From Steroidobacteraceae bacterium (lineage in GTDB: Bacteria > Pseudomonadota > Gammaproteobacteria > Steroidobacterales > Steroidobacteraceae): a stretch of 59,940 nt of DNA. A program made the position numbers and the translations under genes. The notes beneath the pieces are model-generated. The model was given only the letters and a program-made list of their open reading frames with translations, was not told the origin of the DNA and searched no databases. Numbering within the stretch: the stretch's first letter is position 1; the number at the start of each line of letters is the position of its first letter. The DNA is taken from NCBI GenBank assembly GCA_022865595.1, contig JALHTE010000184.1:1-59940 (forward strand). Reading direction: 5' to 3'. Of this stretch, positions 52,487 to 59,940 are shown in pieces.

Positions 52487-53234
52487 CCAGGAGCCGCGGG
52501 ACTACGTCGCGGTGCCCGGCGCGCTGCAGGACCGCGTGATACTTGTGACCGGCGCCAGCGGCGGAATCGGCGCGGAACTTGCGCGCAACTGTGCCGCGTT
52601 CGGCGCCCGGGTCGTGCTGATGGGACGCAACGTCAAGAAGCTCGAGTCCGTATACGACTCGATCCTGGCGGCTGGTGGCCCGAGGCCGTCCATTGCACCG
52701 CTCGACTTCGAGAAGGCCGACGCGAGCCACTACTCCGCACTGGTGGACGGCGTGCGTGGTGAATTCGGCCACCTCGACGGACTCGCACACCTCGCCGGCC
52801 AGTTGGGCGAAGTCGCGCCTATCGAGCACCAGGACGTCGTGACCTGGATGCGAGTCATGCACGTGAACGTCAACGCGGCCTTTATCCTGACGCAGGCGCT
52901 GCTGCCGCTGCTGAGACTCTCGCAGGACGCGTCGATCGTGTTCACCACCAGCGGTGTCTCGCAGCGTGCGCGAGCCTACTGGGGCGCGTATGCCGTCTCC
53001 AAGTTCGCGATCGAGGGACTGATGCAGGTGCTGGCTGACGAAACCGATACGCTCACCAGCATCCGGGTCAACAGCGTGAATCCGGGCAGGATCCGCACGT
53101 CAATGCGCGCCAGGGCATACCCCGGCGAAGACGCCGGCAGCGTGCCCCTCCCATCAGAGGCAATGCCGGCTTACCTGTACCTGCTCGGACCCGCGAGCCG
53201 CGGCGTCACCGGCCGCCGGTTCGACGCGCAGTAG
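52479..53234 (+). CDS. yciK: YciK-type short-chain dehydrogenase/reductase
   Basis: Oxidoreductase with NAD(P)-binding ILVTGASGGIGAELAR near the N-terminus, the NAG-like HLAGQLG, and the catalytic Tyr/Lys in YWGAYAVSKFAIEGL near residue 170. The 251 residues match YciK. The substrate is unknown. It overlaps rmuC by eight bases and the 3' end of the convergent rluB-like gene by 29 bases. Confidence 0.92.
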   Translation: MADQEPRDYVAVPGALQDRVILVTGASGGIGAELARNCAAFGARVVLMGRNVKKLESVYDSILAAGGPRPSIAPLDFEKADASHYSALVDGVRGEFGHLDGLAHLAGQLGEVAPIEHQDVVTWMRVMHVNVNAAFILTQALLPLLRLSQDASIVFTTSGVSQRARAYWGAYAVSKFAIEGLMQVLADETDTLTSIRVNSVNPGRIRTSMRARAYPGEDAGSVPLPSEAMPAYLYLLGPASRGVTGRRFDAQ

Positions 53235-54003
53235 GTCTACGCCGGCCGGGCGGCCGCGACGGTCGCGCAATCCCCGACATCGCGACCAGCGCATCCAGTT
53301 CCGGACCCTCGAGTTCGCGCGAACGTCCGCGCGGCAGGTCGCGAGGCAGCGCCACCGGGCCCCACTGCACCAGCATGGTACGGCTGACCTTGAGTCCGGC
53401 CGAATCGAACAGCGCGCGGATCGCACCCTTCGGCAGCGTGCGCTCCGCAGCGACCTTGAACCATGCATTCGTCGCACCGCCCTCGAGGCGCTCCACGGCC
53501 GAGAAATCGACCGTGATGCCGTCCGCGTTTACCGTCTTCGGCATCTTAGGCCAGTCCTCGGCCTGTCGCGGTCGCAGCGCGCGCACCCGGTACTCGACTG
53601 GAACTTCATGCGCACGCCGCGTCACACCCGAGACGAATGCGCCGTCGCTGGCCATGATCAGCAAGCCGTCTTCGCCGAATCCAAGGGCGTTGACCGGCAG
53701 CCAGCGTCCGCCGCGCAGCGTCGGCAGGCGGGCCTCGACCCCCGCGCGCTCGTCGCCCGCCTGCTTGCGCAGCATCTCGCCCTCTGGCTTGTGATACAGG
53801 ATGACCTGCAGCTCGTGATCGAACGCGAGGCGCTTCGTGACGTCCCGGCCATCGACCACCACACGGTCGCCCGCCTTGACCTGCTGGCCGATCTCGGCGG
53901 GCCGGCCGTTGACCAGCACGCGCCCTTCCGCGATCCATGACTCTGCCTGGCGCCGGGAACCGATGCCGTGTCGAGCGAGAAGCTTGTGCAGGCGTTCTTC
54001 CAA
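53206..54003 (-). CDS. RluB-like pseudouridine synthase family protein with altered active site
   Basis: Homologue of RluB (pseudouridine 2605 of 23S rRNA), 265 residues. The N-terminal S4 domain (RLHKLLARHGIGSRRQAESWIAEGRVLVNG) is normal and the rest aligns along the whole length (ARLPTLRGGRWL; VEYRVRA; GLKVSRTMLVQWGPVALPRDLPRG). But the catalytic motif GRLD of the family is replaced: VNALGFGEDGLL has Gly where the Asp should be. The conserved NREVRR is also lost (LPKGAIR). It is therefore probably not an active synthase and may be an RNA-binding remnant or have another role. Its location after scpAB is that of rluB in many bacteria. Confidence 0.85.
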   Translation of the reverse strand: MEERLHKLLARHGIGSRRQAESWIAEGRVLVNGRPAEIGQQVKAGDRVVVDGRDVTKRLAFDHELQVILYHKPEGEMLRKQAGDERAGVEARLPTLRGGRWLPVNALGFGEDGLLIMASDGAFVSGVTRRAHEVPVEYRVRALRPRQAEDWPKMPKTVNADGITVDFSAVERLEGGATNAWFKVAAERTLPKGAIRALFDSAGLKVSRTMLVQWGPVALPRDLPRGRSRELEGPELDALVAMSGIARPSRPPGRRRPTARRTGGR

Positions 54004-54012
54004 GGGCCGGCG

Positions 54013-54744
54013 CTAGCGTGATTCGTTGCCGGGCGGCGGTTGATCGTCGGACGAGAGTTCCACCTGGACCGACGGCGGCTCGACCTCGGGCGACTGCTCG
54101 CCATCGAGCGAGGGTTCGACGCCTGGCAACGGGTCGGCCTCGGCCGAGTCAGCGTTCGCCGCAGACGGCGCCGGCAGTTCCGGCGCGCCGGGAAGCTCCA
54201 ACTGCTCGTTTATGTCCTCGAGGTCCTGCAACTGCGCGAGCGTCGGCAGGTCGTCGAGGCTCTTCAGCCCGAAGTAGTCGAGGAACTCACGTGTGGTGCC
54301 GAGCAGCTCGGGGTGGCCGGGAACCTCGCGATGACCGACCACCCGGATCCAGCCGCGCTCCTGGATGGTGCGCATGATCGTGGAAGCGACCGTGACGCCG
54401 CGTATGTCCTCGATCTCGCCGCGTGTGATGGGTTGCCGGTAGGCGATCAGCGACAGCGTCTCGAGCAACGCCCGCGAATAACGGCTCGGGCGCTCCTGCC
54501 ACAGCCGCGAAACGGTTCCCGAATACTGCTGTCGCACCTGCACGCGCCAACCGCTGGACACCTCGCGAACCTCGATGCCGGTTCCCTCGAATCGGCGATC
54601 GAGGTCGGCGAGCGCGTCACGCAGGTCCGCGGCGGCTGGACGCTCGTGCTCGTCGAACAATTCGAGCATCTGGTCGATCGTGACCGGCCGACCGGCCGCC
54701 ATCAGCACGGCCTCGACGACGTTGCAAAGAGGGTGGTCGCTCAT
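54013..54744 (-). CDS. scpB: segregation and condensation protein B
   Basis: Winged-helix subunit of the SMC-ScpAB complex. VVEAVLMAAGRPVTIDQMLELF at the start, and SRALLETLSLIAYRQPITRGEIEDIRGV near residue 95 are typical. A long acidic, Pro-rich tail of about 70 residues follows the folded part. The ATG overlaps the scpA stop by four bases. Confidence 0.95.
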   Translation of the reverse strand: MSDHPLCNVVEAVLMAAGRPVTIDQMLELFDEHERPAAADLRDALADLDRRFEGTGIEVREVSSGWRVQVRQQYSGTVSRLWQERPSRYSRALLETLSLIAYRQPITRGEIEDIRGVTVASTIMRTIQERGWIRVVGHREVPGHPELLGTTREFLDYFGLKSLDDLPTLAQLQDLEDINEQLELPGAPELPAPSAANADSAEADPLPGVEPSLDGEQSPEVEPPSVQVELSSDDQPPPGNESR

Positions 54745-55655
54745 GGTTCCGTCCGGTCTCCGCTCTCTGGCTGTTCGTTGTCTGAGAAGATCGCCACGTG
54801 CCGTGGCGCGCCGGCGCGCACGTGTATCGGCGCGAACTGTTCGGCCTGCACGATGTCGATCAACCCTTCGCGCAGCAGTTCGAGGATCGCCGAGAACGTG
54901 ACTGTGACGCCCATGCGGCCTTCTTCGGGCCGGAAAAGCTGCGTGAACTCTACGAACGACTGCGTACGCAGCGCGTCGAGCACGTCCGACATGCGCTGCC
55001 GCACTGACAGGCGCTCGCGCTGGACCTGGTGATGCGCGAACATCTCGCCGCGCGACATGACGTCCTTCAGCGCGACCAGCATTTCCTGCATCGTGACGAC
55101 CGGCAGGATCTTGACGACCCGGCGGTCGACCAGCTCCGCGGACACCGGGAACGTATCCCGATCGACGCGCGGCAGCGTTTCCATGCGTTCGGCTGCGCGC
55201 TTGAAGCGCTCATACTCCTGCAGGCGACGAACCAGCTCGGCGCGCGGGTCGTCGCCATCCTGGTCAGCATCGCCCTGCGGGCGCGGCAACAGCATGCGCG
55301 ACTTGATCTCCGCGAGAGTCGCGGCCATCAGCATGTACTCGCCGGCGAGCTCGAACTGCAGGTCGCGCATCACCTCGATGTACTTCATGTACTGGCGCGT
55401 GATCTCCGCCAGCGGGATGTCGAGGATGTCGAGGTTCTGCCGGCGGATCAGGTAGAGCAGCAGGTCGAGCGGGCCTTCGAAGGCCTCGAGGAAGACCTGC
55501 AACGCGTCCGGCGGAATGTAGAGGTCGCGCGGCATCACGGTAAGCGGCTCGCCCTCGACCACCGCAAACGGCATTTCCGCCTGCTCGTGGTTCTCTGGCG
55601 CGAGCGAAGCCTTCGGCAGCCCGCCCTCGATCAGCCTAAGGTCCGGCTTGCTCAT
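54741..55655 (-). CDS. scpA: segregation and condensation protein A
   Basis: Kleisin subunit binding SMC and ScpB. FEGPLDLLLYLIRRQNLDILDIPLAEITRQYMKY is the N-terminal signature and the C-terminal winged helix contains VTVTFSAILELLREGLIDIVQAE. 304 residues, slightly long because of N-terminal addition. GAGG before ATG 55655 overlaps the trpS end. Confidence 0.95.
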   Translation of the reverse strand: MSKPDLRLIEGGLPKASLAPENHEQAEMPFAVVEGEPLTVMPRDLYIPPDALQVFLEAFEGPLDLLLYLIRRQNLDILDIPLAEITRQYMKYIEVMRDLQFELAGEYMLMAATLAEIKSRMLLPRPQGDADQDGDDPRAELVRRLQEYERFKRAAERMETLPRVDRDTFPVSAELVDRRVVKILPVVTMQEMLVALKDVMSRGEMFAHHQVQRERLSVRQRMSDVLDALRTQSFVEFTQLFRPEEGRMGVTVTFSAILELLREGLIDIVQAEQFAPIHVRAGAPRHVAIFSDNEQPESGDRTEP

Positions 55656-55664
55656 GCGCGTTCC

Positions 55665-56882
55665 TCAACGGTAGCCGAGGCCCATGGCCTGCTTCACGTC
55701 GTCCAGCGTCTGGCCCGCCACGGCGCGTGCCTTCTCACAACCCTCTGCGATGATGCCGCGCACGAGGTCCGGGTTCTCCTCGAATTCCCTGCCTCGCTGC
55801 CGCATGGCGGTGACGTCCTCGACCACGCGATCGATCAGCGGCTTCTTGCACTCGATGCAGCCGATGCCCGCACTGCGACAACCCTCATCCACCCAGCGCC
55901 GGGTCTCTTCCGTCGAATACAACTTGTGCAGGTCCCAGACCGGACATTTCTCCGGATCACCCGGGTCGGTGCGGCGCATCCGGGCAGGATCGGTCTGCAT
56001 GGTCCGGAGCTTCGCTGCGACTGCGTCGGGGTCCTCGCGGAGCCCGATGGTGTTGCCGTAGGACTTGGACATCTTGCGGCCGTCGAGCCCGGACACCTTG
56101 GGAGTGGCAGTAAGCAACGCCTCGGGCTCCGGCAGGATCGTCCTGCCGGTGCCCTCGAGGTAGCCGAGCAGGCGCTCCTTGTCGGCGAGCGTGAGGCGCG
56201 AATTACCCTCGAGCAGCGCCCTGGCCTCGCCAAGCGAATGCTCCTCGCCACGCTCCTGGTATGCACGGCGCAGGTCGCGATACAGCGCTGCCTTCTTCGC
56301 GCCGAGGTTCTTCACGGCGCGCTCGGCCTTGGCCTCGAAATCCGCCTCCCGGCCGTAGATGAAATTGAAGCGCCGGGCGATTTCGCGCGTGATCTCCACA
56401 TGCGCCACCTGGTCCTCGCCTACCGGGATGTACATCGGTCGATACAGCAGGATGTCCGCGCTCTGCAGCAGCGGGTAGCCCAGGAACCCGTAGGTCGCCA
56501 GGTCTTTTTCCTTCAGCTGCTCCTGCTGGTCCTTGTAACTCGGGACGCGCTCCAGCCAGCCGAGCGGCGTGATCATCGACAGCAGCAGGTGCAATTCCGC
56601 GTGCTCGGGCACCTTCGACTGGATGAACAGCGTCGCCACTGAAGGATTGACGCCGGCCGCCAGCCAGTCGATCACGATGCGCCAGGAGTTGGCCTCGAGG
56701 TCGCTGGTGTCTTCATAGCCGGTCGTGAGAGCGTGGTAGTCGGCGACGAAGAAATAGCAGTCGTACTCGTACTGCAGCTCGATCCAGTTGCGGAGAGCCC
56801 CGTGGTAGTTGCCAAGGTGCAGGGCGCCGGTCGGGCGCATACCCGACAACACGCGCCGGGGGGTCGTCACTAGTGAACTCAA
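55665..56882 (-). CDS. trpS: tryptophanyl-tRNA synthetase, probably with Fe-S cysteine motif
   Basis: Class I synthetase for Trp, 405 residues. HIGH-like motif TGALHLGNYHGAL, KMSKS in DGRKMSKSYGNT. An insertion of about 50 residues (residues ~190-240) is present as in other non-enteric proteobacteria. After KMSKS, four cysteines follow with spacing C-x21-C-x6-C-x2-C (ending GCIECKK), close to the [4Fe-4S] motif described for Thermotoga TrpRS. The start is TTG 56882 with AAGGGA upstream; GTG 12 bases later is an alternative. Confidence 0.95.
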   Translation of the reverse strand: MSSLVTTPRRVLSGMRPTGALHLGNYHGALRNWIELQYEYDCYFFVADYHALTTGYEDTSDLEANSWRIVIDWLAAGVNPSVATLFIQSKVPEHAELHLLLSMITPLGWLERVPSYKDQQEQLKEKDLATYGFLGYPLLQSADILLYRPMYIPVGEDQVAHVEITREIARRFNFIYGREADFEAKAERAVKNLGAKKAALYRDLRRAYQERGEEHSLGEARALLEGNSRLTLADKERLLGYLEGTGRTILPEPEALLTATPKVSGLDGRKMSKSYGNTIGLREDPDAVAAKLRTMQTDPARMRRTDPGDPEKCPVWDLHKLYSTEETRRWVDEGCRSAGIGCIECKKPLIDRVVEDVTAMRQRGREFEENPDLVRGIIAEGCEKARAVAGQTLDDVKQAMGLGYR

Positions 56883-56994
56883 CGTGGTCCCTTGCGATTC
56901 ATCGCCTAGATAATTGCTTTATTTTCAAAGCACTACGAGACATTCCTGATCAACATAGCAGGTAACTACAAGCCTGAATCGTTGTGAGTCGGCG

Positions 56995-57000
56995 ATTATA
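56995..57000 (-). promoter_or_regulatory. -10 box upstream of trpS
   Basis: Perfect TATAAT on the minus strand in the AT-rich 139-base gap after yciO. The leader to trpS is about 110 bases, with no Trp-rich peptide or T-box core visible. Confidence 0.45.
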
Positions 57001-57021
57001 CGCAGCGGCCCTGCCCTGCGT

Positions 57022-57642
57022 TCACTCGAAAGTTGAAACGTCGCCTTTGCCGTGGCGGACCACGACCGGCGCCGCACCGGTCAGGTCCACGACGCTCGAG
57101 GGCTCAAACCCGCCCTGCCCGCCGTCAATGACCAGGTCGACTGCGTGGCCGAGCCGCTCCTTGACCTCGTGGGGATCCGTGATGGGCATCTCGTCACCCG
57201 GCAGAAGAAGCGTGGAACTCATGATCGGCTCGCCGAGCTCGGCCAGCAGCATCCGCACGATCGGGTTGTCCGGAACTCGCAGCCCGATCGTGCGCCGTTT
57301 CGGGTTCTGCAGGCGCTTCGGAACCTCCCGGGTTGCCTCCAGCAGGAACGTATACGGCCCCGGCGTGAAGGTCCGCAAAGTGCGGTACTGGATGTTGTCC
57401 ACGCGAGCGTATTTGGCTATTTCCGAAAGGTCCCTGCACACCAGCGTGAAATTATGGTCCTTGCCGGCGTCGCGGATGCGCCGGATGCGTTCCATCGCGT
57501 CCTTGTCGCCAATCAGGCAGCCGAGCGCATAGCAGGAGTCAGTCGGATAGGCGACGACACTGCCTTCGCGGATGGCAGCTATCGCCTGGCGAATGAGCCG
57601 CGGCTGTGGGCTCATCGGGTGTATTGATAGGAGCAGCGCCAT
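57022..57642 (-). CDS. yciO: YciO-type Sua5/YrdC family protein
   Basis: 206 residues closely following E. coli YciO: IHPMSPQPRLIRQAI, VVAYPTDSCYALGC, DHNFTLVCRDLSEIAKYA, RRTIGLRVPDNPIVRMLL. The family contains the threonylcarbamoyl-AMP synthases TsaC/Sua5, but YciO members seem to have weak or different activity. AAGGA before ATG 57642. It precedes trpS. Confidence 0.92.
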   Translation of the reverse strand: MALLLSIHPMSPQPRLIRQAIAAIREGSVVAYPTDSCYALGCLIGDKDAMERIRRIRDAGKDHNFTLVCRDLSEIAKYARVDNIQYRTLRTFTPGPYTFLLEATREVPKRLQNPKRRTIGLRVPDNPIVRMLLAELGEPIMSSTLLLPGDEMPITDPHEVKERLGHAVDLVIDGGQGGFEPSSVVDLTGAAPVVVRHGKGDVSTFE

Positions 57643-57661
57643 GATCCTTTACGAGCCGTCA

Positions 57662-57690
57662 TTGGGCGCGACGGTCGAGTTGGCTATGAT
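57662..57690 (+). promoter_or_regulatory. promoter of yciB-yciI-bolA
   Basis: TTGGGC (57662-57667), 17 bases, TATGAT (57685-57690), 45 bases before the yciB ATG in the divergent gap with yciO. Confidence 0.7.
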
Positions 57691-57734
57691 ACCCGCCCCG
57701 GCCCAGGGCCGTCCCAGCCGAACACCCTACCAGC

Positions 57735-58280
57735 ATGCAGTTTCTCGTAGACCTCCTGCCGGTCATAGCCTTCTTCGTCACCTACAAGTTTGCGGGCATC
57801 TACACCGCGACTGGAGTGCTGATCGTTGGCGTGCTCCTGCAGACCCTGGTCAGCTGGATCCGCTTCCGCAAGGTGAGCCCCATGCTGCTCGCAACGGCCG
57901 CACTCGTGCTCGTTCTCGGCGGCCTGACGCTCTACCTGCACGACGCCAACTTCATCAAGTGGAAGCCTTCGATCGCCAGCTGGATTTTCGCGGCGGTGTT
58001 CCTCGCCAGCCATTTCGTGCCCGGGCCAACCATCATCCAGCGGATGCTCGGCGAGAACGTGACGCTCGGGGCGCCGGACTGGTCGCGGCTCAGCCTGGCC
58101 TGGGTAGCGTTCTTCGTACTGAGCGGCGCACTCAATCTTTATGTTGCTTACAACTACCCGGAAGCGACCTGGGTGAATTTCAAGTTGTTCGGCCTGACGG
58201 CTCTCACGCTGCTGTTCGCCGTCGCCCAGGGCCTCTGGATCGCCCGCAAGGCCGAGCCATCAGAAGCGGAGAAGACCTGA
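57735..58280 (+). CDS. yciB: inner membrane-spanning protein YciB (septation protein A)
   Basis: 181-residue inner-membrane protein with five hydrophobic segments. MQFLVDLLPVIAFFVTYKFAGIYTAT, DANFIKWKPSIASWIFAAVF and NLYVAYNYPEATWVNFKLFG are conserved in the family, which affects cell-envelope synthesis and division. It is followed after one base by yciI, giving a compact yciB-yciI-bolA operon. Confidence 0.96.
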   Translation: MQFLVDLLPVIAFFVTYKFAGIYTATGVLIVGVLLQTLVSWIRFRKVSPMLLATAALVLVLGGLTLYLHDANFIKWKPSIASWIFAAVFLASHFVPGPTIIQRMLGENVTLGAPDWSRLSLAWVAFFVLSGALNLYVAYNYPEATWVNFKLFGLTALTLLFAVAQGLWIARKAEPSEAEKT

Positions 58281-58281
58281 C

Positions 58282-58581
58282 GTGCTCTACGTGATCATTG
58301 GGCGCGACGCACCGGGGTCGCTGGCAACACGACTTCGTGTGCGCGCCCGGCACCTCGACAGGATCTGCGAACTTTCCGACGCTGGACGGGTCGTACTGGG
58401 CGGTCCCTGCCCCGCGACGGATTCTCCGGATCCGGGCGAGGCGGGTTTCAATGGCAGCGTGATCGTGGCTGAATTTCCCTCACTCGCCGATGCCCGCGAG
58501 TGGATCGCAGACGACCCGTACGTGACCGAGGGCGTGTTCGCGTCATATGAAGTGATGCCTTTCGTGAAGGTGCTCCCGTGA
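58282..58581 (+). CDS. yciI: YciI family protein
   Basis: 99 residues, GTG start: [51 protein letters not shown]. The conserved His and Asp of the YciI ferredoxin-like fold are visible (RARHLDR, DDPY). The function is unknown; a hydrolase-like role has been suggested for the family. It overlaps bolA by four bases. Confidence 0.93.
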   Translation: MLYVIIGRDAPGSLATRLRVRARHLDRICELSDAGRVVLGGPCPATDSPDPGEAGFNGSVIVAEFPSLADAREWIADDPYVTEGVFASYEVMPFVKVLP

Positions 58582-58859
58582 CGGCGACCCGGCTGGAGCG
58601 CCTGACTGACCGGTTGAGCCGCGCCCTTGAGCCGGAACAACTCGAGGTTGTGGACGACAGTCACCGGCACGCGGGACACGCCGGCGCGGCGGACGGGCGC
58701 GGCCATTTCACGGTGCTCATCGCATCGCCGAGGTTCGCGGGACTGGGCACCTTGAGGCGTCACCGACTGGTATACGAAGCCGTCGGCGACATGATGACCA
58801 CCGACATTCACGCGCTTTCCATCCAGGCCCTCGCCCCGGGCGAGGCCGCAACCGACTGA
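58578..58859 (+). CDS. bolA: BolA family protein
   Basis: 93 residues, GTG start overlapping yciI. The BolA fold is seen in LEVVDDSHRHAGHAG, FTVLIASPRFAGLGTLRRHRLVYEAVGDMM and IHALSIQALAPGE; the conserved His after RRHRLV is the cluster-ligand position used with monothiol glutaredoxins. Likely roles are Fe-S trafficking or stress morphology. Confidence 0.94.
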   Translation: MTATRLERLTDRLSRALEPEQLEVVDDSHRHAGHAGAADGRGHFTVLIASPRFAGLGTLRRHRLVYEAVGDMMTTDIHALSIQALAPGEAATD

Positions 58860-58883
58860 TCGAGACTCCAAACCCAGAGGCAA

Positions 58884-59732
58884 ATGATGCGTACCCAAAG
58901 AATATCCCTCGTACTTCTCGCAGCAGCCAGCCTGCTGGTCGGCTGCACCAAGCCGGCCGGTGATACCGGCGATGCGGCGAAGCCGGCAGCTGACGCCGCA
59001 AAGCCGGCGACTGGCACCGTTGCGACCGTGAACGGACAGAAGATCCCAGCCGAGAGCTTCGACGTCTTCCTGCAGGCCGTGACCGGCAAGCCAGCTACTG
59101 AAGCGACGCCCGAGCAGAAGTCCCAAGTGCTCGACCAGTTGATCGACATGACGATCGTGGCGCAGGCGGGAGAGAAGGAAGGCCTGCAGGACCTGCCTGC
59201 AACCAAGGCCCGCATCTCGCTGCTGACCACGCAGATCCTTGCGCAGGCCACTACCGAGAAGTACCTGAAGACGCATCCGGTGTCTGAAACCGAGGTCAAG
59301 GCTGACTACGACGCGCAGGTTGCGAGCGTACCGATGGAGTACAAGGCGCAGCACATCCTCGTAGACACAAAGGAGCAGGCCGAGGCGATCATCAAGGAAC
59401 TCGACGCCGGTGCCGATTTCGCCAAGCTCGCTGCCAAGGACTCAAAGGACCCGAGCGGGAAGAACGGCGGCGACCTGGGTTGGTTCAGCCTGCAGTCGAT
59501 GGTCAAGCCGTTCTCCGACGCCGTCGAGGCGCTCAAGAAGGGTGAGATCACGCAGCAGCCGGTTGAGACTCAGTACGGCTGGCACGTCATTCGCCTCGAA
59601 GACACGCGGACGCCGACCATCCCGGAATTTGACGACGTCAAGCAGCAGGTCGAACAGATGACCCAGCGCAAGAAGATCGAGGCTTACCTGGAAGAGCTTC
59701 GCAAGAGCGCGAAAATCCAGAAAACAGAATAA
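58884..59732 (+). CDS. lipoprotein peptidyl-prolyl isomerase (parvulin/PrsA-like foldase)
   Basis: 282 residues. A lipoprotein signal peptide with lipobox LLVGC (Cys about residue 21) is followed by an Ala/Lys/Pro/Asp linker. A SurA-like N-terminal helical part is next (VATVNGQKIPAESFDVFL; LDQLIDMTIVAQAGEKEG). One parvulin domain follows (YKAQHILVDTKEQAEAIIKEL; SGKNGGDLGWFSLQSMVKPFSDA; YGWHVIRLED). It is expected to fold outer-membrane or periplasmic proteins from a membrane anchor. AGAGGC lies upstream of the ATG pair. It is the last gene before a strong terminator. Confidence 0.92.
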   Translation: MMRTQRISLVLLAAASLLVGCTKPAGDTGDAAKPAADAAKPATGTVATVNGQKIPAESFDVFLQAVTGKPATEATPEQKSQVLDQLIDMTIVAQAGEKEGLQDLPATKARISLLTTQILAQATTEKYLKTHPVSETEVKADYDAQVASVPMEYKAQHILVDTKEQAEAIIKELDAGADFAKLAAKDSKDPSGKNGGDLGWFSLQSMVKPFSDAVEALKKGEITQQPVETQYGWHVIRLEDTRTPTIPEFDDVKQQVEQMTQRKKIEAYLEELRKSAKIQKTE

Positions 59733-59755
59733 CTGTCAAGTCCCCTAACGAAGCC

Positions 59756-59797
59756 AAACGGCCGGATTCCCGAGAGGGGATCCGGCCGTTTTCTTTT
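59756..59797 (+). terminator. rho-independent terminator after the foldase gene
   Basis: AACGGCCGGAT and ATCCGGCCGTT form an 11-base stem around a 12-base loop, then TTCTTTT. The A run on the left side could also serve minus-strand transcripts. Confidence 0.92.
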
Positions 59798-59940
59798 GCA
59801 TCGCGTCGCGCTGCCGCCGACTCGGGCGCGCGCCACTGGGACGACGTTAGACGGCCCCCGAGCGCCGGTTGGCGCTGCATTGTTCCGACGCTCTGCCGGC
59901 ACCGCCGCCGCCGGTTGGCGATGGGTCGGCGGCCCGTCAA
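59798..59940. other. end of window, no supported gene
   Basis: 143 GC-rich bases follow the terminator. Open frames on the minus strand are arginine-rich and run through the terminator, so they look like chance. A small hairpin AGCGCC/GGCGCT is present and CGCCGGTTGGCG occurs twice. The start or end of the next gene could lie outside the window. Confidence 0.5.

Noticed and set aside
59638-59940. Minus-strand ORF at the window end
   Set aside because: It runs through the terminator and the end of the foldase gene, is Arg-rich and has no recognisable motif.

Overview
The window is a GC-rich (roughly two-thirds G+C by eye), densely packed chromosomal segment of core metabolism and housekeeping genes. 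It looks like a non-enteric gammaproteobacterium. The blocks thrS-infC-rpmI-rplT-pheST-ihfA-merR flanked by tRNA-Val and tRNA-Pro, and serC-pheA-aroA-cmk-rpsA-ihfB-lapAB next to gyrA and mtaD-ubiG-mupP-yciK, follow the Pseudomonas layout. The fused aspartokinase/diaminopimelate decarboxylase (LysAC), the MetX-type acyltransferase and the TrpR-like regulator heading the his operon point instead towards Xanthomonadales/Steroidobacterales-like lineages. I saw no phage, plasmid, insertion sequence, CRISPR array or defence island. The novelty lies in regulation, unusual start codons, palindromic repeats and one degenerate enzyme.

Layout. 0-3.4 kb: leuCDB (leucine), followed by a structured intergenic region that ends in a strong terminator and may encode a small RNA. 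3.4-5.9 kb, minus strand: metX-metB (methionine) behind a clear SAM-I riboswitch. 5.9-13.3 kb, plus strand: a TrpR-family regulator, with a near-perfect 30-bp operator palindrome directly upstream, then the complete his operon hisGDCBHAF-IE with most genes overlapping. hisF has no ATG/GTG/TTG and appears to start at AUU. 13.3-18.6 kb, minus: MFS transporter, asd, lysAC and a small PA3496-like gene. 18.6-21.4 kb: SAM hydroxide adenosyltransferase family protein, histidine phosphatase, a TerB-like membrane protein and tRNA-Pro(GGG).

21.4-28.9 kb, minus: tRNA-Val(GAC)-thrS-infC-rpmI-rplT-pheS-pheT-ihfA-merR. infC uses AUC as start, and a cluster of GGGGACTGTCCCC palindromes fills the gap where enterics carry the pheM attenuator. 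29-32.4 kb: uvrB (with a perfect 26-bp inverted repeat after it), an aspartate aminotransferase and tRNA-Asn. 32.4-45.6 kb, minus: serC-serA-pheA-aroA-cmk-rpsA-ihfB-lapA-lapB-comEA-galU-gabT-terC. 45.7-48.3 kb, minus: gyrA. 48.5-53.2 kb, plus: mtaD-ubiG-mupP-rmuC-yciK. 53.2-57.6 kb, minus: yciO-trpS-scpA-scpB and an rluB homologue that lacks the catalytic aspartate. 57.7-59.8 kb, plus: yciB-yciI-bolA and a lipoprotein parvulin foldase ending in a good terminator.

Together the genes cover synthesis of Leu, Met, His, Lys/Thr precursors, Ser and Phe, and the aminoacyl-tRNA synthetases for Thr, Phe and Trp. They also cover translation (IF3, L35, L20, S1), nucleoid proteins (IHF alpha and beta), DNA topology and repair (GyrA, UvrB, RmuC), chromosome condensation (ScpAB) and envelope homeostasis (LapAB, MupP, YciB, foldase).
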